Part shown: positions 22,084-30,161 of the stretch, one piece after another
Position numbering within the stretch: the first letter of the stretch is position 1
How the letters are laid out: each line of letters begins with the position of its first letter
Source of the DNA: an uncultured Selenomonadales bacterium
GTDB taxonomy: Bacteria > Bacillota > Clostridia > Christensenellales > QALW01
DNA: 40,708 nucleotides
Assembly (NCBI GenBank): GCA_905200615.1
Contig: CAJKLB010000019.1
Span: 1 to 40,708 of the forward strand
Reading direction: 5' to 3'
Program-made: the position numbers and the translations under genes
The notes under the pieces: model-generated
Seen by the model: only the letters and a program-made list of their open reading frames with translations
Databases searched by the model: none
What the model was told of the DNA's origin: nothing

Positions 22084-24690
22084 ATGAAAGCAAAAACATA
22101 TCCGATTATTGACAGCGTTGAAAAGCTGGAAGAACGGTTAAAAAGCGTAAAAGCTGCGCAAAAAGAATACGCTGTGTTTTCACAGCAAAAAGTGGATGAA
22201 ATTTTTAAAGCAGCGGCTATGGCTGCCAACAAAGCTCGCATTTATTTGGCAAAACTGGCGGTGGAAGAGACGGGCATGGGCGTTGTGGAGGATAAAGTTA
22301 TTAAAAATAACTATGCTTCGGAGTATATATATAACGCTTACAAAAACATTAAGACCTGCGGTATAGTAGAAGAAGATGAAGCCTACGGCATAAAAAAAAT
22401 TGCGGAACCGGTTGGCGTGATCGCGGCGGTGATTCCGACAACCAATCCTACCTCTACGGCAATTTTCAAAACGCTGCTTGCGTTGAAAACCCGAAACGGT
22501 ATTGTAATCAGTCCTCATCCCAGGGCGAAAAAAAGCACGATAGAAGCAGCGAAAACAGTGCTTGAGGCGGCTGTCGCTGCCGGAGCGCCAAAAGATATTA
22601 TCGGCTGGATTGATATTCCTTCTTTAGACATGACCAATTATATCATGAAGGAGTGTGATTTGATCTTGGCTACCGGCGGCCCGGGTATGGTTCGGTCGGC
22701 TTATTCAAGCGGAAAGCCGGCAATCGGCGTGGGCGCGGGAAATACGCCCGCGATTATTGATGAAAGCGCGGATATCGTGTTGGCGGTAAGCTCCATTATT
22801 CATTCAAAGACCTTTGATAACGGCATGATCTGTGCTTCGGAGCAATCGGTTATCGTGGCAAAAGAAATCTATGCGGCCGTTAAAAAAGAGTTCACAGTGC
22901 GCGGCTGCTATTTTCTCGGGGAAGAGGAACTTGAAAAAGTGCGCAAGACCATTATTATCAACGGCGCACTCAACGCTCATATCGTAGGACAGAGCGCGTT
23001 TCATATCGCCGCGCTTGCCGGAGTAACGGTGCCGGAGAATACGAAGATTCTTATCGGTGAGGTGGAAAGTGTGGAATTGAGCGAAGAATTTGCTCATGAA
23101 AAGCTTTCTCCGGTTCTGGCAATGTACCGGGCCGAGACAATAGAGGATGCTTTTGACAAGGCGGAACGCCTCATTGCTGACGGCGGATATGGGCATACCT
23201 CTTCCATTTATTTGGATACCGTGACGCAGCGGGAGAAACTGGAGAAATTTGCAAGCAGAATGAAAACCTGCCGTATTGTAGTGAATACACCTTCCTCTCA
23301 TGGCGGCATCGGTGATTTATATAATTTTAAGCTGACACCTTCGCTGACGCTTGGGTGCGGAAGCTGGGGAGGAAACAGTGTTTCGGAAAATGTGGGAGTC
23401 AAGCATTTGCTGAATATTAAAACCGTTGCCGAAAGGAGAGAAAATATGCTTTGGTTCCGCGCACCGGAAAAAGTTTATATCAAAAGAGGATGCTTGCCCG
23501 TTGCCTTGGATGAACTGGGCAGTGTGATGAAGAAAAACAAAGCGTTTGTGGTTACTGACAGCTTTTTATATAAAAACGGATATACTCGGGAAATCGAAAA
23601 AAAATTGGAATCCATGGGGATTGCTTATACTGTGTTTTTCGACGTAGAGCCTGATCCTACATTGGCTTGCGCGCAGGAAGGCGCGAAAAGGATGGCAGTT
23701 TTTGAGCCGGATGTCATTATTGCGGTGGGAGGCGGCTCTGCCATGGATGCTGCAAAGATCATGTGGGTACTCTATGAACACCCGGAGGCGGATTTTATGG
23801 ATATGGCCATGCGGTTTATAGATATCCGGAAACGAATTTATACGTTCCCTAAAATGGGGGAGAAAGCGTATTTTATTGCCGTCCCCACCAGCGCGGGAAC
23901 AGGATCGGAGGTTACTCCTTTCGCGGTGATTACCGACGGGGAAACCGGTGTGAAGTATCCTTTGGCCGATTATGAATTGATGCCTGATATGGCGATAATT
24001 GATGCCGATATGATGATGAATGCGCCCAAAGGACTGACCGCCGCGTCCGGTATTGACGCCGTAACCCATGCGCTGGAGGCTTATGGCTCTATGATGGCTA
24101 CCGATTATACCGACGGCCTTGCGCTGCAGGCGTTAAAGATACTTTTCCGGTATTTGCCGCGTGCTTATGAAAACGGTTCTGCGGATCCGGAGGCCAGAGA
24201 AAAAATGGCCAATGCGGCAACAATGGCCGGTATGGCTTTTGCTAATGCCTTTTTGGGCGTTTGCCATTCCATGGCGCATAAACTCGGTGCCTTTTTTCAT
24301 TTGCCTCATGGTATTGCCAATGCTTTATTGATTTGTCAGGTGATGCGGTTTAATGCTTCTTCCGCACCGGCCAAAATGGGTACGTTTTCACAATATGCGT
24401 ATCCGCATACGCTGCAGCGCTATGCGGAAATAGCGGATACTCTCGGTGCGGGGGGGCAAAATGATGAGGAGAAATTTGAAAATCTTTTAACAATGCTGCA
24501 TCAGCTGAAAGAAAAAATAGGAATAAAACCGGCAATCAAAGATTATGTTCCTGACGAGGAGGCGTTTTTGAAGAAGTTGGATGAAATGACGGAGCAGGCA
24601 TTTGATGATCAATGCACAGGAGCGAATCCAAGATATCCGCTGATGAGTGAGATCAGACAAATGTATTTAGATGCATATTACGGAAAATAA
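22084..24690 (+). CDS. adhE: Bifunctional acetaldehyde/alcohol dehydrogenase AdhE
   Basis: AdhE converts acetyl-CoA through acetaldehyde to ethanol using two NADH. The 868-residue protein joins an N-terminal CoA-acylating aldehyde dehydrogenase (about 1-440; PTTNPTSTAIFKTLLAL, catalytic Cys250 in FDNGMICASEQ) to a C-terminal iron alcohol dehydrogenase (about 455-868). The latter has VGGGSAMDAAK for the nucleotide, PTSAGTGSEVTPFAV, and metal-binding His in HSMAHKLGAFFHLPHG. Full-length AdhE normally assembles into spirosome filaments. GGAGG precedes the ATG. The kinase gene starts 14 nt later with its own strong site, so adhE probably leads the hydrogenase operon. Confidence 0.97.
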   Translation: MKAKTYPIIDSVEKLEERLKSVKAAQKEYAVFSQQKVDEIFKAAAMAANKARIYLAKLAVEETGMGVVEDKVIKNNYASEYIYNAYKNIKTCGIVEEDEAYGIKKIAEPVGVIAAVIPTTNPTSTAIFKTLLALKTRNGIVISPHPRAKKSTIEAAKTVLEAAVAAGAPKDIIGWIDIPSLDMTNYIMKECDLILATGGPGMVRSAYSSGKPAIGVGAGNTPAIIDESADIVLAVSSIIHSKTFDNGMICASEQSVIVAKEIYAAVKKEFTVRGCYFLGEEELEKVRKTIIINGALNAHIVGQSAFHIAALAGVTVPENTKILIGEVESVELSEEFAHEKLSPVLAMYRAETIEDAFDKAERLIADGGYGHTSSIYLDTVTQREKLEKFASRMKTCRIVVNTPSSHGGIGDLYNFKLTPSLTLGCGSWGGNSVSENVGVKHLLNIKTVAERRENMLWFRAPEKVYIKRGCLPVALDELGSVMKKNKAFVVTDSFLYKNGYTREIEKKLESMGIAYTVFFDVEPDPTLACAQEGAKRMAVFEPDVIIAVGGGSAMDAAKIMWVLYEHPEADFMDMAMRFIDIRKRIYTFPKMGEKAYFIAVPTSAGTGSEVTPFAVITDGETGVKYPLADYELMPDMAIIDADMMMNAPKGLTAASGIDAVTHALEAYGSMMATDYTDGLALQALKILFRYLPRAYENGSADPEAREKMANAATMAGMAFANAFLGVCHSMAHKLGAFFHLPHGIANALLICQVMRFNASSAPAKMGTFSQYAYPHTLQRYAEIADTLGAGGQNDEEKFENLLTMLHQLKEKIGIKPAIKDYVPDEEAFLKKLDEMTEQAFDDQCTGANPRYPLMSEIRQMYLDAYYGK

Positions 24691-24704
24691 GGAGGAATCT
24701 TGAT

Positions 24705-25460
24705 ATGGCATTTCAAGCTGATAAGGTAATCGCGGTACGAACCAGAAAAATTGTTTACCGTGACGGCGATACCGTTATTAAGGTTTTTGATAAAAACTAT
24801 CTGAAATCCAGCGTGCTGAATGAAGCGCTTAACCATGCGCGCATTGAGGAAACAGGATTGCGAATTCCCAAATTGCTGGATGTACTGAAAGTGGACGAAA
24901 AGTGGGCGATTCAAACCGAGTATATCAGCGGGAAAACGCTGCAGCAGCTGATGGACGAACACCCGGAAAAAATGGATGAATATTTGGAGCTGTTTTTAAA
25001 TCTTCAAATGGAGGTTCATTCCAAAACCTCGCCGCTTTTGAATAAGCTGAAAGATAAGCTGCATCGGGAAATCTGCCAGACAACGCTGGATGCTACTACT
25101 CGCTATGAATTGCATACGCGCCTGGAAGCGATGCCAAAGCATAAAAAGGTATGCCATGGCGATTTCAATCCTTCCAATATTATCATCAATGAAAAGGAAG
25201 AGCCGTATATTATTGACTGGGCGCATGTCGCTCAGGGAAATGCTTCGGCGGATGTGGCCAGAACGTATCTGCTGTTTTGTTTGGAAGGAAAAGAAACGTT
25301 GGCGGAAAAATATTTGGAAGGCTTTTGTGAAAAAAGCGGAACGGAAAAACGTTATGTGCAAAATTGGCTGCCGATCGTAGCGGCGGCGCAGTCCGTAAAG
25401 GAAAATATAGAGGAACGCGAACTTCTGCTTAAATGGGCAGATGTTGTAGATTACGAATAA
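24705..25460 (+). CDS. APH-fold (aminoglycoside-phosphotransferase-like) kinase
   Basis: This 251-residue kinase-like protein has intact catalytic features. A Lys in DTVIKVFDK (residue 26) fits the ATP-binding strand, the catalytic loop is HGDFNPSN (151-158, with Asp153 and Asn158), and a metal-binding Asp lies in IIDWAH (171). It belongs to the APH/choline-kinase superfamily, which includes antibiotic, sugar and protein kinases. The substrate is unknown. It sits 14 nt after adhE and 12 nt before the 2Fe-2S protein, in the same operon as a PP2C-type phosphatase and two hydrogenases. A protein or metabolite kinase role in redox control is therefore more plausible than drug resistance. That is inference. 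Confidence 0.85.
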   Translation: MAFQADKVIAVRTRKIVYRDGDTVIKVFDKNYLKSSVLNEALNHARIEETGLRIPKLLDVLKVDEKWAIQTEYISGKTLQQLMDEHPEKMDEYLELFLNLQMEVHSKTSPLLNKLKDKLHREICQTTLDATTRYELHTRLEAMPKHKKVCHGDFNPSNIIINEKEEPYIIDWAHVAQGNASADVARTYLLFCLEGKETLAEKYLEGFCEKSGTEKRYVQNWLPIVAAAQSVKENIEERELLLKWADVVDYE

Positions 25461-25472
25461 GGAGATTATTTT

Positions 25473-25718
25473 ATGAAAATTACTGTTTGCATTGGCAGTT
25501 CCTGTCATTTAAAGGGATCCCGTCAGGTAGTGGAAAAATTGCAGGAACTGATTACGGAGAAGGATCTTGCCGGTAAAATTGAACTTGCCGGCACCTTCTG
25601 CATGGGAAAATGTCAAAATAACGGAGTGAATGTTTGCATTGACCAGGAAAGCTTTTCCGTTTTGCCTGACGGCGTGCAGTCGTTCTTTGAAAATGATGTG
25701 CTCAGTCGGCTGAAATAA
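25473..25718 (+). CDS. Thioredoxin-like [2Fe-2S] ferredoxin (NuoE/HydC-like small protein)
   Basis: This 81-residue electron carrier has the four Cys of the thioredoxin-like 2Fe-2S fold: Cys6 and Cys11 in CIGSSC, then Cys43 and Cys47 in CMGKC. It is a stand-alone version of the domain found in NuoE and in bifurcating hydrogenase subunits. GGAG precedes the ATG. It probably passes electrons to or from the sensory-type hydrogenase encoded 14 nt downstream. Confidence 0.9.
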   Translation: MKITVCIGSSCHLKGSRQVVEKLQELITEKDLAGKIELAGTFCMGKCQNNGVNVCIDQESFSVLPDGVQSFFENDVLSRLK

Positions 25719-25732
25719 AAGGGGAAATACAT

Positions 25733-27415
25733 ATGGCCGAATATTTAAAATTAAAAAAATCCAATTGTAAAAACTGCCATAAATGCATACGGCATTGTCC
25801 GGTAAAATCCATTAAGTTTTCAGGAAATCAGGCACACATTGTGAATGATGAATGTATTCTTTGCGGGCAGTGTTTTGTGGTATGCCCGCAAAACGCAAAG
25901 GAAATTTTGGATGAAACCGAATTGGTAAAGGTTATGCTTGCCGATCCGGCTGCTCCGGTCATTGCCAGCGTTGCCCCTTCCTTTATTGCTTATTTTGAAG
26001 GCAGCGGAATTCAGTCTTTCACACGGGCGCTGAAAAAACTCGGCTTCTTTGATGTGGAGGAAACCGCCTTAGGCGCTACACTTGTGAAGCGGGAATATGA
26101 CCGGCTGCTGGAGAAGGGAGAACAGAGTATTCTTATCTCTTCCTGCTGTCATTCGGTGAATTTGTTGATTGGAAAGTACTATCCGGAGCTTTTAAAATAT
26201 TTGGCACCGGTGCTTTCTCCTATGGCGGCGCATTGTAAGGATATAAAAAAGAGATATCCCGGCGCGAAAACGGTTTTTATCGGTCCGTGCCTTTCCAAAA
26301 AGGACGAAGGGCCTGCCAACGGTGTTGATGCCGTGCTGACTTTTGAGGAAATTTCTCAAATGCTTGATCGAGCGGGTATTGTGGTGGAAAAGGAGCCCGA
26401 CAGCAGAACGGACAGCAAGGCGCGGCTGTTTCCCACGGTGGGAGGGATTTTGCGCTCGATGGACTGTAAAGCAGGAAAATACACTTATTTGACAGTAGAC
26501 GGGGTAGAAAACTGTAAAGCGGCATTAGAAGATATCGCCGCGGGAAACGTGGAAAACTGCTTTATTGAGATGTCAGCCTGCGCGGGCAGCTGTATCGGCG
26601 GCCCCGTAATGGAAAAATATCGGAACTCGCCGGTAAAGCATTATATGGCCGTGAATCATTACGCGGGAAAAGAGGATTTTGCTATTGCTCAGCCCGAGGC
26701 GGAGGATTTAGCGGCTCAGCGTCCGTATATCGGCTGTGTTAAGCCCGAACCCAGTGAAAAAGAAATTGAAGATGTTTTAAAGAAAATGGGAAAGAACAAA
26801 CCCGAAGATATGCTGAATTGCGGAACCTGCGGATATAATACCTGCCGGGAAAAAGCAATCGCCGTATGTCGGGGAAAAGCCGATATCAGCATGTGCCTTC
26901 CATACTTGATGGAACGATCAGAAAATTTTTCCAATACCATTTTAAATAATACGCCCAACGGAATTTTAGTGGTAAACGAAGATTTTGAAGTACAACAAAT
27001 TAACGCAGCGGCAATGAAAATGCTGCATATTGCTTCTCCCGGTGACGTTTTGGGGGAAATGGTGGTACGCATTATGGATCCTGTTCCGTTTATTGAGGTG
27101 CTTGAAAACGGCAGGCGGGTGTGCAATCAGCGTGATTATTATGCGGAATATAAAAAATATTTTGAGCAAACCATTGTGCATGATAAAACATCCCATATGC
27201 TGATCAGCATTCTGCGCGATGTTACGGATGAGGAAACCCAGCGCCGAAAAAAAGAAGAGCTTGGCCGGCAGACGGCGGAAATTGCCGATAAAGTAGTGGA
27301 TAAGCAGATGCGTATTGTTCAGGAAATCGCGTCTCTGCTGGGCGAGACTGCGGCGGAAACAAAAATAGCACTTACAAAATTGAAGGAGTCGATATCTAGT
27401 GGCGATGACGAATGA
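25733..27415 (+). CDS. hydS: Sensory-type [FeFe] hydrogenase with PAS domain (HydS-like, group C)
   Basis: The 560-residue protein is a putative H2 or redox sensor. Two [4Fe-4S] ferredoxin motifs come first (Cys12/15/18/22 and 41/44/47/51). The H-cluster domain follows (about 75-325), with cluster Cys139, Cys186, Cys283 and Cys287. A further Fe-S motif, CGTCGYNTC (363-371) with a later Cys, precedes a PAS domain (about 399-500), and a helical C-terminus ends the protein. The motifs differ from catalytic enzymes: SSCCHS instead of TSCCP, IGPCLSKKDE, and EMSACAGSC. The relay-position Cys138 is kept. The downstream phosphatase overlaps it by 17 bases. Known HydS homologues are slow, high-affinity enzymes linked to signalling proteins. 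Confidence 0.9.
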   Translation: MAEYLKLKKSNCKNCHKCIRHCPVKSIKFSGNQAHIVNDECILCGQCFVVCPQNAKEILDETELVKVMLADPAAPVIASVAPSFIAYFEGSGIQSFTRALKKLGFFDVEETALGATLVKREYDRLLEKGEQSILISSCCHSVNLLIGKYYPELLKYLAPVLSPMAAHCKDIKKRYPGAKTVFIGPCLSKKDEGPANGVDAVLTFEEISQMLDRAGIVVEKEPDSRTDSKARLFPTVGGILRSMDCKAGKYTYLTVDGVENCKAALEDIAAGNVENCFIEMSACAGSCIGGPVMEKYRNSPVKHYMAVNHYAGKEDFAIAQPEAEDLAAQRPYIGCVKPEPSEKEIEDVLKKMGKNKPEDMLNCGTCGYNTCREKAIAVCRGKADISMCLPYLMERSENFSNTILNNTPNGILVVNEDFEVQQINAAAMKMLHIASPGDVLGEMVVRIMDPVPFIEVLENGRRVCNQRDYYAEYKKYFEQTIVHDKTSHMLISILRDVTDEETQRRKKEELGRQTAEIADKVVDKQMRIVQEIASLLGETAAETKIALTKLKESISSGDDE

Positions 27416-28580
27416 GCTTTGTGCCGATATCGGATATATGAGTCTCAATCATGCGGGAGAGCAGCTTTGCGGCGATCATATAGAAGTTGTGGAACAGGAG
27501 GATAATTCCACGGTTATTGTGCTGGCTGACGGACTTGGAAGCGGTGTAAAGGCAAGTATTCTTTCTACGCTTACCTCTAAGATTATTTCTACCATGATTG
27601 CCGCCGGCATGAAGCTGGAGGACGCGGTAGAAACCATTGCGGCTACCTTGCCGGTGTGCTCGGTGCGAGGCGTTGCCTATTCTACTTTTACAATTATGCG
27701 CATTGTGAACAACCGTCGGGCGGAAATTATTCAATATGATAATCCCAAAATGATTCTTTTGCGCGACGGCAAAAATTTTGAATATCCCGTAACGGAGATT
27801 GCCATCGGTGATAAAAAGATTCTGCGTTCGGAGATTTCCTTAAAGGAAAACGATGTTTTTATTATGATGAGCGACGGCGTGGTTCATGCCGGTGTCGGTG
27901 TTACATATAATTTCGGATGGAAGCGGGAAGATATCATTTCCTTTATGGAAGTGTTTTTCGGCGTGGGATTTACCGCCAAAACACTTACAAAAATTTTAAT
28001 TGATGAATGCGATAAGCTATATGCCGGTGAGCCGGGAGACGATGCTACGGTGTGCACCGTGCGGATTCGTACGCGTGTTCCGATGAATCTTATGATCGGT
28101 CCGCCGTCAAATCGTGATGACTGCAAAAAGATGATGGCGCTTTTTTTTGCTAAGCAGGGAAAGCATATTGTATGCGGGGGAACGACATCCACGATTGTTT
28201 CGGAATATTTAAAGAAACCTATACGAACCAATTTGGTATTTAGTGATCCGGATATACCGCCTACTGCAGAAATAGACGGCGTTGATTTGGTTACGGAAGG
28301 CGTGATTACGATTAACCGGGTGCTGGAATATGCAAAGAATTATCTGGAAGATAACACTTCTTATGAGCAATGGAGCTGTAAGCAGGACGGCGCTTCAAAA
28401 ATTGCGCGCATGCTGTTTGAAGAAGCAACCGATATTAATTTCTTTGTAGGACGCGCCGTGAATCCGGCTCATCAGAATCCGAATTTACCAATTAATTTTA
28501 ATATTAAAATGCGGCTTGTGGAAGAGTTGGCTCAATGTTTAGGGAAAATGGGCAAACATATAAAAGTAAGTTATTTTTAA
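27399..28580 (+). CDS. PP2C/SpoIIE-type protein phosphatase with extra C-terminal domain
   Basis: This is a predicted metal-dependent Ser/Thr phosphatase. The 393-residue protein has a SpoIIE-like PP2C domain (about 8-225) with metal-binding Asp in GDHIEVV (26), ADGLGSGVKAS (44), MSDGVVHAG (159) and GDDATVC (214-215). Residues about 228-393 form an additional domain that I do not recognise. The GTG start at 27399 lies 10 nt after AAGGAG and inside the hydS gene; an ATG two codons later is possible. Overlap with hydS points to a shared complex or signalling path. Sensory [FeFe] hydrogenases are known to neighbour phosphatases, but the phosphorylated target is unknown here. Confidence 0.88.
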   Translation: MAMTNELCADIGYMSLNHAGEQLCGDHIEVVEQEDNSTVIVLADGLGSGVKASILSTLTSKIISTMIAAGMKLEDAVETIAATLPVCSVRGVAYSTFTIMRIVNNRRAEIIQYDNPKMILLRDGKNFEYPVTEIAIGDKKILRSEISLKENDVFIMMSDGVVHAGVGVTYNFGWKREDIISFMEVFFGVGFTAKTLTKILIDECDKLYAGEPGDDATVCTVRIRTRVPMNLMIGPPSNRDDCKKMMALFFAKQGKHIVCGGTTSTIVSEYLKKPIRTNLVFSDPDIPPTAEIDGVDLVTEGVITINRVLEYAKNYLEDNTSYEQWSCKQDGASKIARMLFEEATDINFFVGRAVNPAHQNPNLPINFNIKMRLVEELAQCLGKMGKHIKVSYF

Positions 28581-28601
28581 TAGGTTTTCAGGAGAGAATA
28601 A

Positions 28602-30026
28602 ATGAGAAAATTTGATACAAAAATTCAGCATTTAAAATATAAGGTGCTGCGTGAGGTGGCGCGTCACGCGTGGAAAGATGAACTCTTGGAGCATATTCAT
28701 GATATTCCCAAGGAAATTATTCCGGGAAAGACGCCCACAATGCGTTGCTGCGTATATAAAGAGCGGGCTATTTTGGACGAACGTGTAAAGATGGCTATCG
28801 GGGGAGATAAAAAGAACCGTAATGTGATTCAGGTTATTGATATCGCCTGTGACGAATGCCCTGCCGGCGGATACAGCGTTACCGATGCCTGCCGAGGATG
28901 CTTGGCTCATCGGTGCGAGGATGTATGCCCGAAAAACGCCATTTCTTTTGATGAACAGCAAAAGGCGCACATTGATAAATCAAAATGTGTTAACTGCGGC
29001 AGGTGCGCGCAAGTCTGTCCGTATTCGGCAATTACCAACCGGAAAAGACCCTGTGAAAGCGCTTGCAAAATTAAAGCGATATCGATGGCAGAGGACGGAA
29101 GCGCGCAGATTGACGATGCAAAATGCATTGCCTGCGGGGCTTGCGTATATCAGTGTCCTTTCGGCGCGATTACCGATCGTTCCTTTATCTTGGATGTGAT
29201 TGATATTCTGAAAAAAAGTGAAAATAATCAAAAATATAAAGTATATGCCGTTGTGGCGCCCAGTATTTCCAGTCAGTTTACCTATGCAAAGCTGGGACAG
29301 GTTATCAGGGGAATAGAGCAATTGGGTTTTTATCACGTAGTGGAAGCTGCGCTGGGGGCTGATATGGTAGCATATGCCGAGGCCGCCGAACTTGCTCAAA
29401 AGGGCTTTTTAACCAGTTCCTGCTGCCCTGCGTTTGTGGATTATATTGAAAAGCAATTTCCTCAGTTGAAAATGCATATTTCCCATAATCTTTCTCCTAT
29501 GGCTACCATCGCAAAATATATTAAGGAAACCACCGATGGCGCAAAAGTTGTTTTTATCGGCCCCTGCACGGCGAAAAAGATGGAATTTCAAAAGGATTCG
29601 GTTCGGCCGTATATCGACAGCGTCATTACTTTCGAAGAGCTTCAGGCATTGTTTGACAGCCGTGATATTGATATTACGGTTTTGGAAGAGAGCAGCTTGG
29701 ATAATGCTTCTTATTTCGGCCGTATTTTCGCACGCAGCGGCGGACTCTCCGATGCGGTTGCCCAAGGATTAAAGGAACAAAAAATAGAAAATTTTACGCT
29801 TGCGCCGATTGCCTGTGACGGCATAGAACAGTGCAGAGTGGCATTGCTGAAGGCTTCCAAGGGCAAGGCTGACGGAAACTTTATTGAGGGAATGGCTTGT
29901 GTCGGCGGCTGTATCGGTGGGGCGGGGTGCTTGACCCACGGGGAAAAGAATAAAGCCGAGGTGGATAAATACGGCAAAGAGGCCTATGAAAAAACAATTA
30001 CCGAAGCCATATCGGTGTTAAAATAG
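28602..30026 (+). CDS. Monomeric [FeFe] hydrogenase, group B type
   Basis: This is a predicted ferredoxin-coupled H2-producing or H2-oxidising enzyme in the cytoplasm. The 474-residue protein has an N-terminal Cys-rich region (84-110) and further [4Fe-4S] motifs at 129-139, 151-155 and 175-185. The H-cluster motifs are TSSCCPAF (271-278), IGPCTAKKMEF (319-329) and EGMACVGGCIGGAG (429-442); Cys275, 322, 433 and 437 are the expected ligands and Cys274 the proton relay. The GPC in place of MPC and the N-terminal architecture match group B enzymes, often encoded beside HydS and a phosphatase. AGGAG precedes the ATG, 21 nt after the phosphatase gene. No maturase genes (hydE, hydF, hydG) lie in the window. 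Confidence 0.9.
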   Translation: MRKFDTKIQHLKYKVLREVARHAWKDELLEHIHDIPKEIIPGKTPTMRCCVYKERAILDERVKMAIGGDKKNRNVIQVIDIACDECPAGGYSVTDACRGCLAHRCEDVCPKNAISFDEQQKAHIDKSKCVNCGRCAQVCPYSAITNRKRPCESACKIKAISMAEDGSAQIDDAKCIACGACVYQCPFGAITDRSFILDVIDILKKSENNQKYKVYAVVAPSISSQFTYAKLGQVIRGIEQLGFYHVVEAALGADMVAYAEAAELAQKGFLTSSCCPAFVDYIEKQFPQLKMHISHNLSPMATIAKYIKETTDGAKVVFIGPCTAKKMEFQKDSVRPYIDSVITFEELQALFDSRDIDITVLEESSLDNASYFGRIFARSGGLSDAVAQGLKEQKIENFTLAPIACDGIEQCRVALLKASKGKADGNFIEGMACVGGCIGGAGCLTHGEKNKAEVDKYGKEAYEKTITEAISVLK

Positions 30027-30028
30027 AA

Positions 30029-30048
30029 ATCGATATGTATGTATCGAT
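30029..30048 (+). promoter_or_regulatory. Paired ATCGAT operator-like element before the second alcohol dehydrogenase
   Basis: ATCGAT (30029-30034), 8 bp, ATCGAT (30043-30048), both followed by ATG. The spacing is identical to the element before adhE. It lies about 34 bp upstream of the -35 of the downstream gene. Confidence 0.5.
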
Positions 30049-30071
30049 ATGCTGTTATATATAATAATGTA

Positions 30072-30100
30072 TTTACAAAATTAAAAAAAAGGTGTATAAT
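30072..30100 (+). promoter_or_regulatory. Predicted sigma-A promoter of the iron alcohol dehydrogenase gene
   Basis: TTTACA (30072-30077), a 17-bp spacer and a perfect TATAAT (30095-30100). Confidence 0.75.
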
Positions 30101-30102
30101 GC

Positions 30103-30132
30103 TTACAGTAATTGGAAAAACAATTACTGTAA
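30103..30132 (+). promoter_or_regulatory. Perfect 12-bp inverted repeat at the transcription start
   Basis: TTACAGTAATTG (30103-30114), loop GAAAAA, CAATTACTGTAA (30121-30132). It begins 2 nt after the -10, so it is either a repressor operator or a 5'-terminal mRNA hairpin. A terminator is unlikely, because AAAGAATAAA follows rather than a T-run. Confidence 0.7.
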
Positions 30133-30161
30133 AGAATAAATAAAAACGGAGGAATAAAACT

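Noticed and set aside
24705..25460. Reading the APH-fold kinase as an aminoglycoside resistance gene.
   Set aside because: It sits inside a hydrogenase operon with no resistance or mobile genes nearby, and the fold is used by many other kinases.
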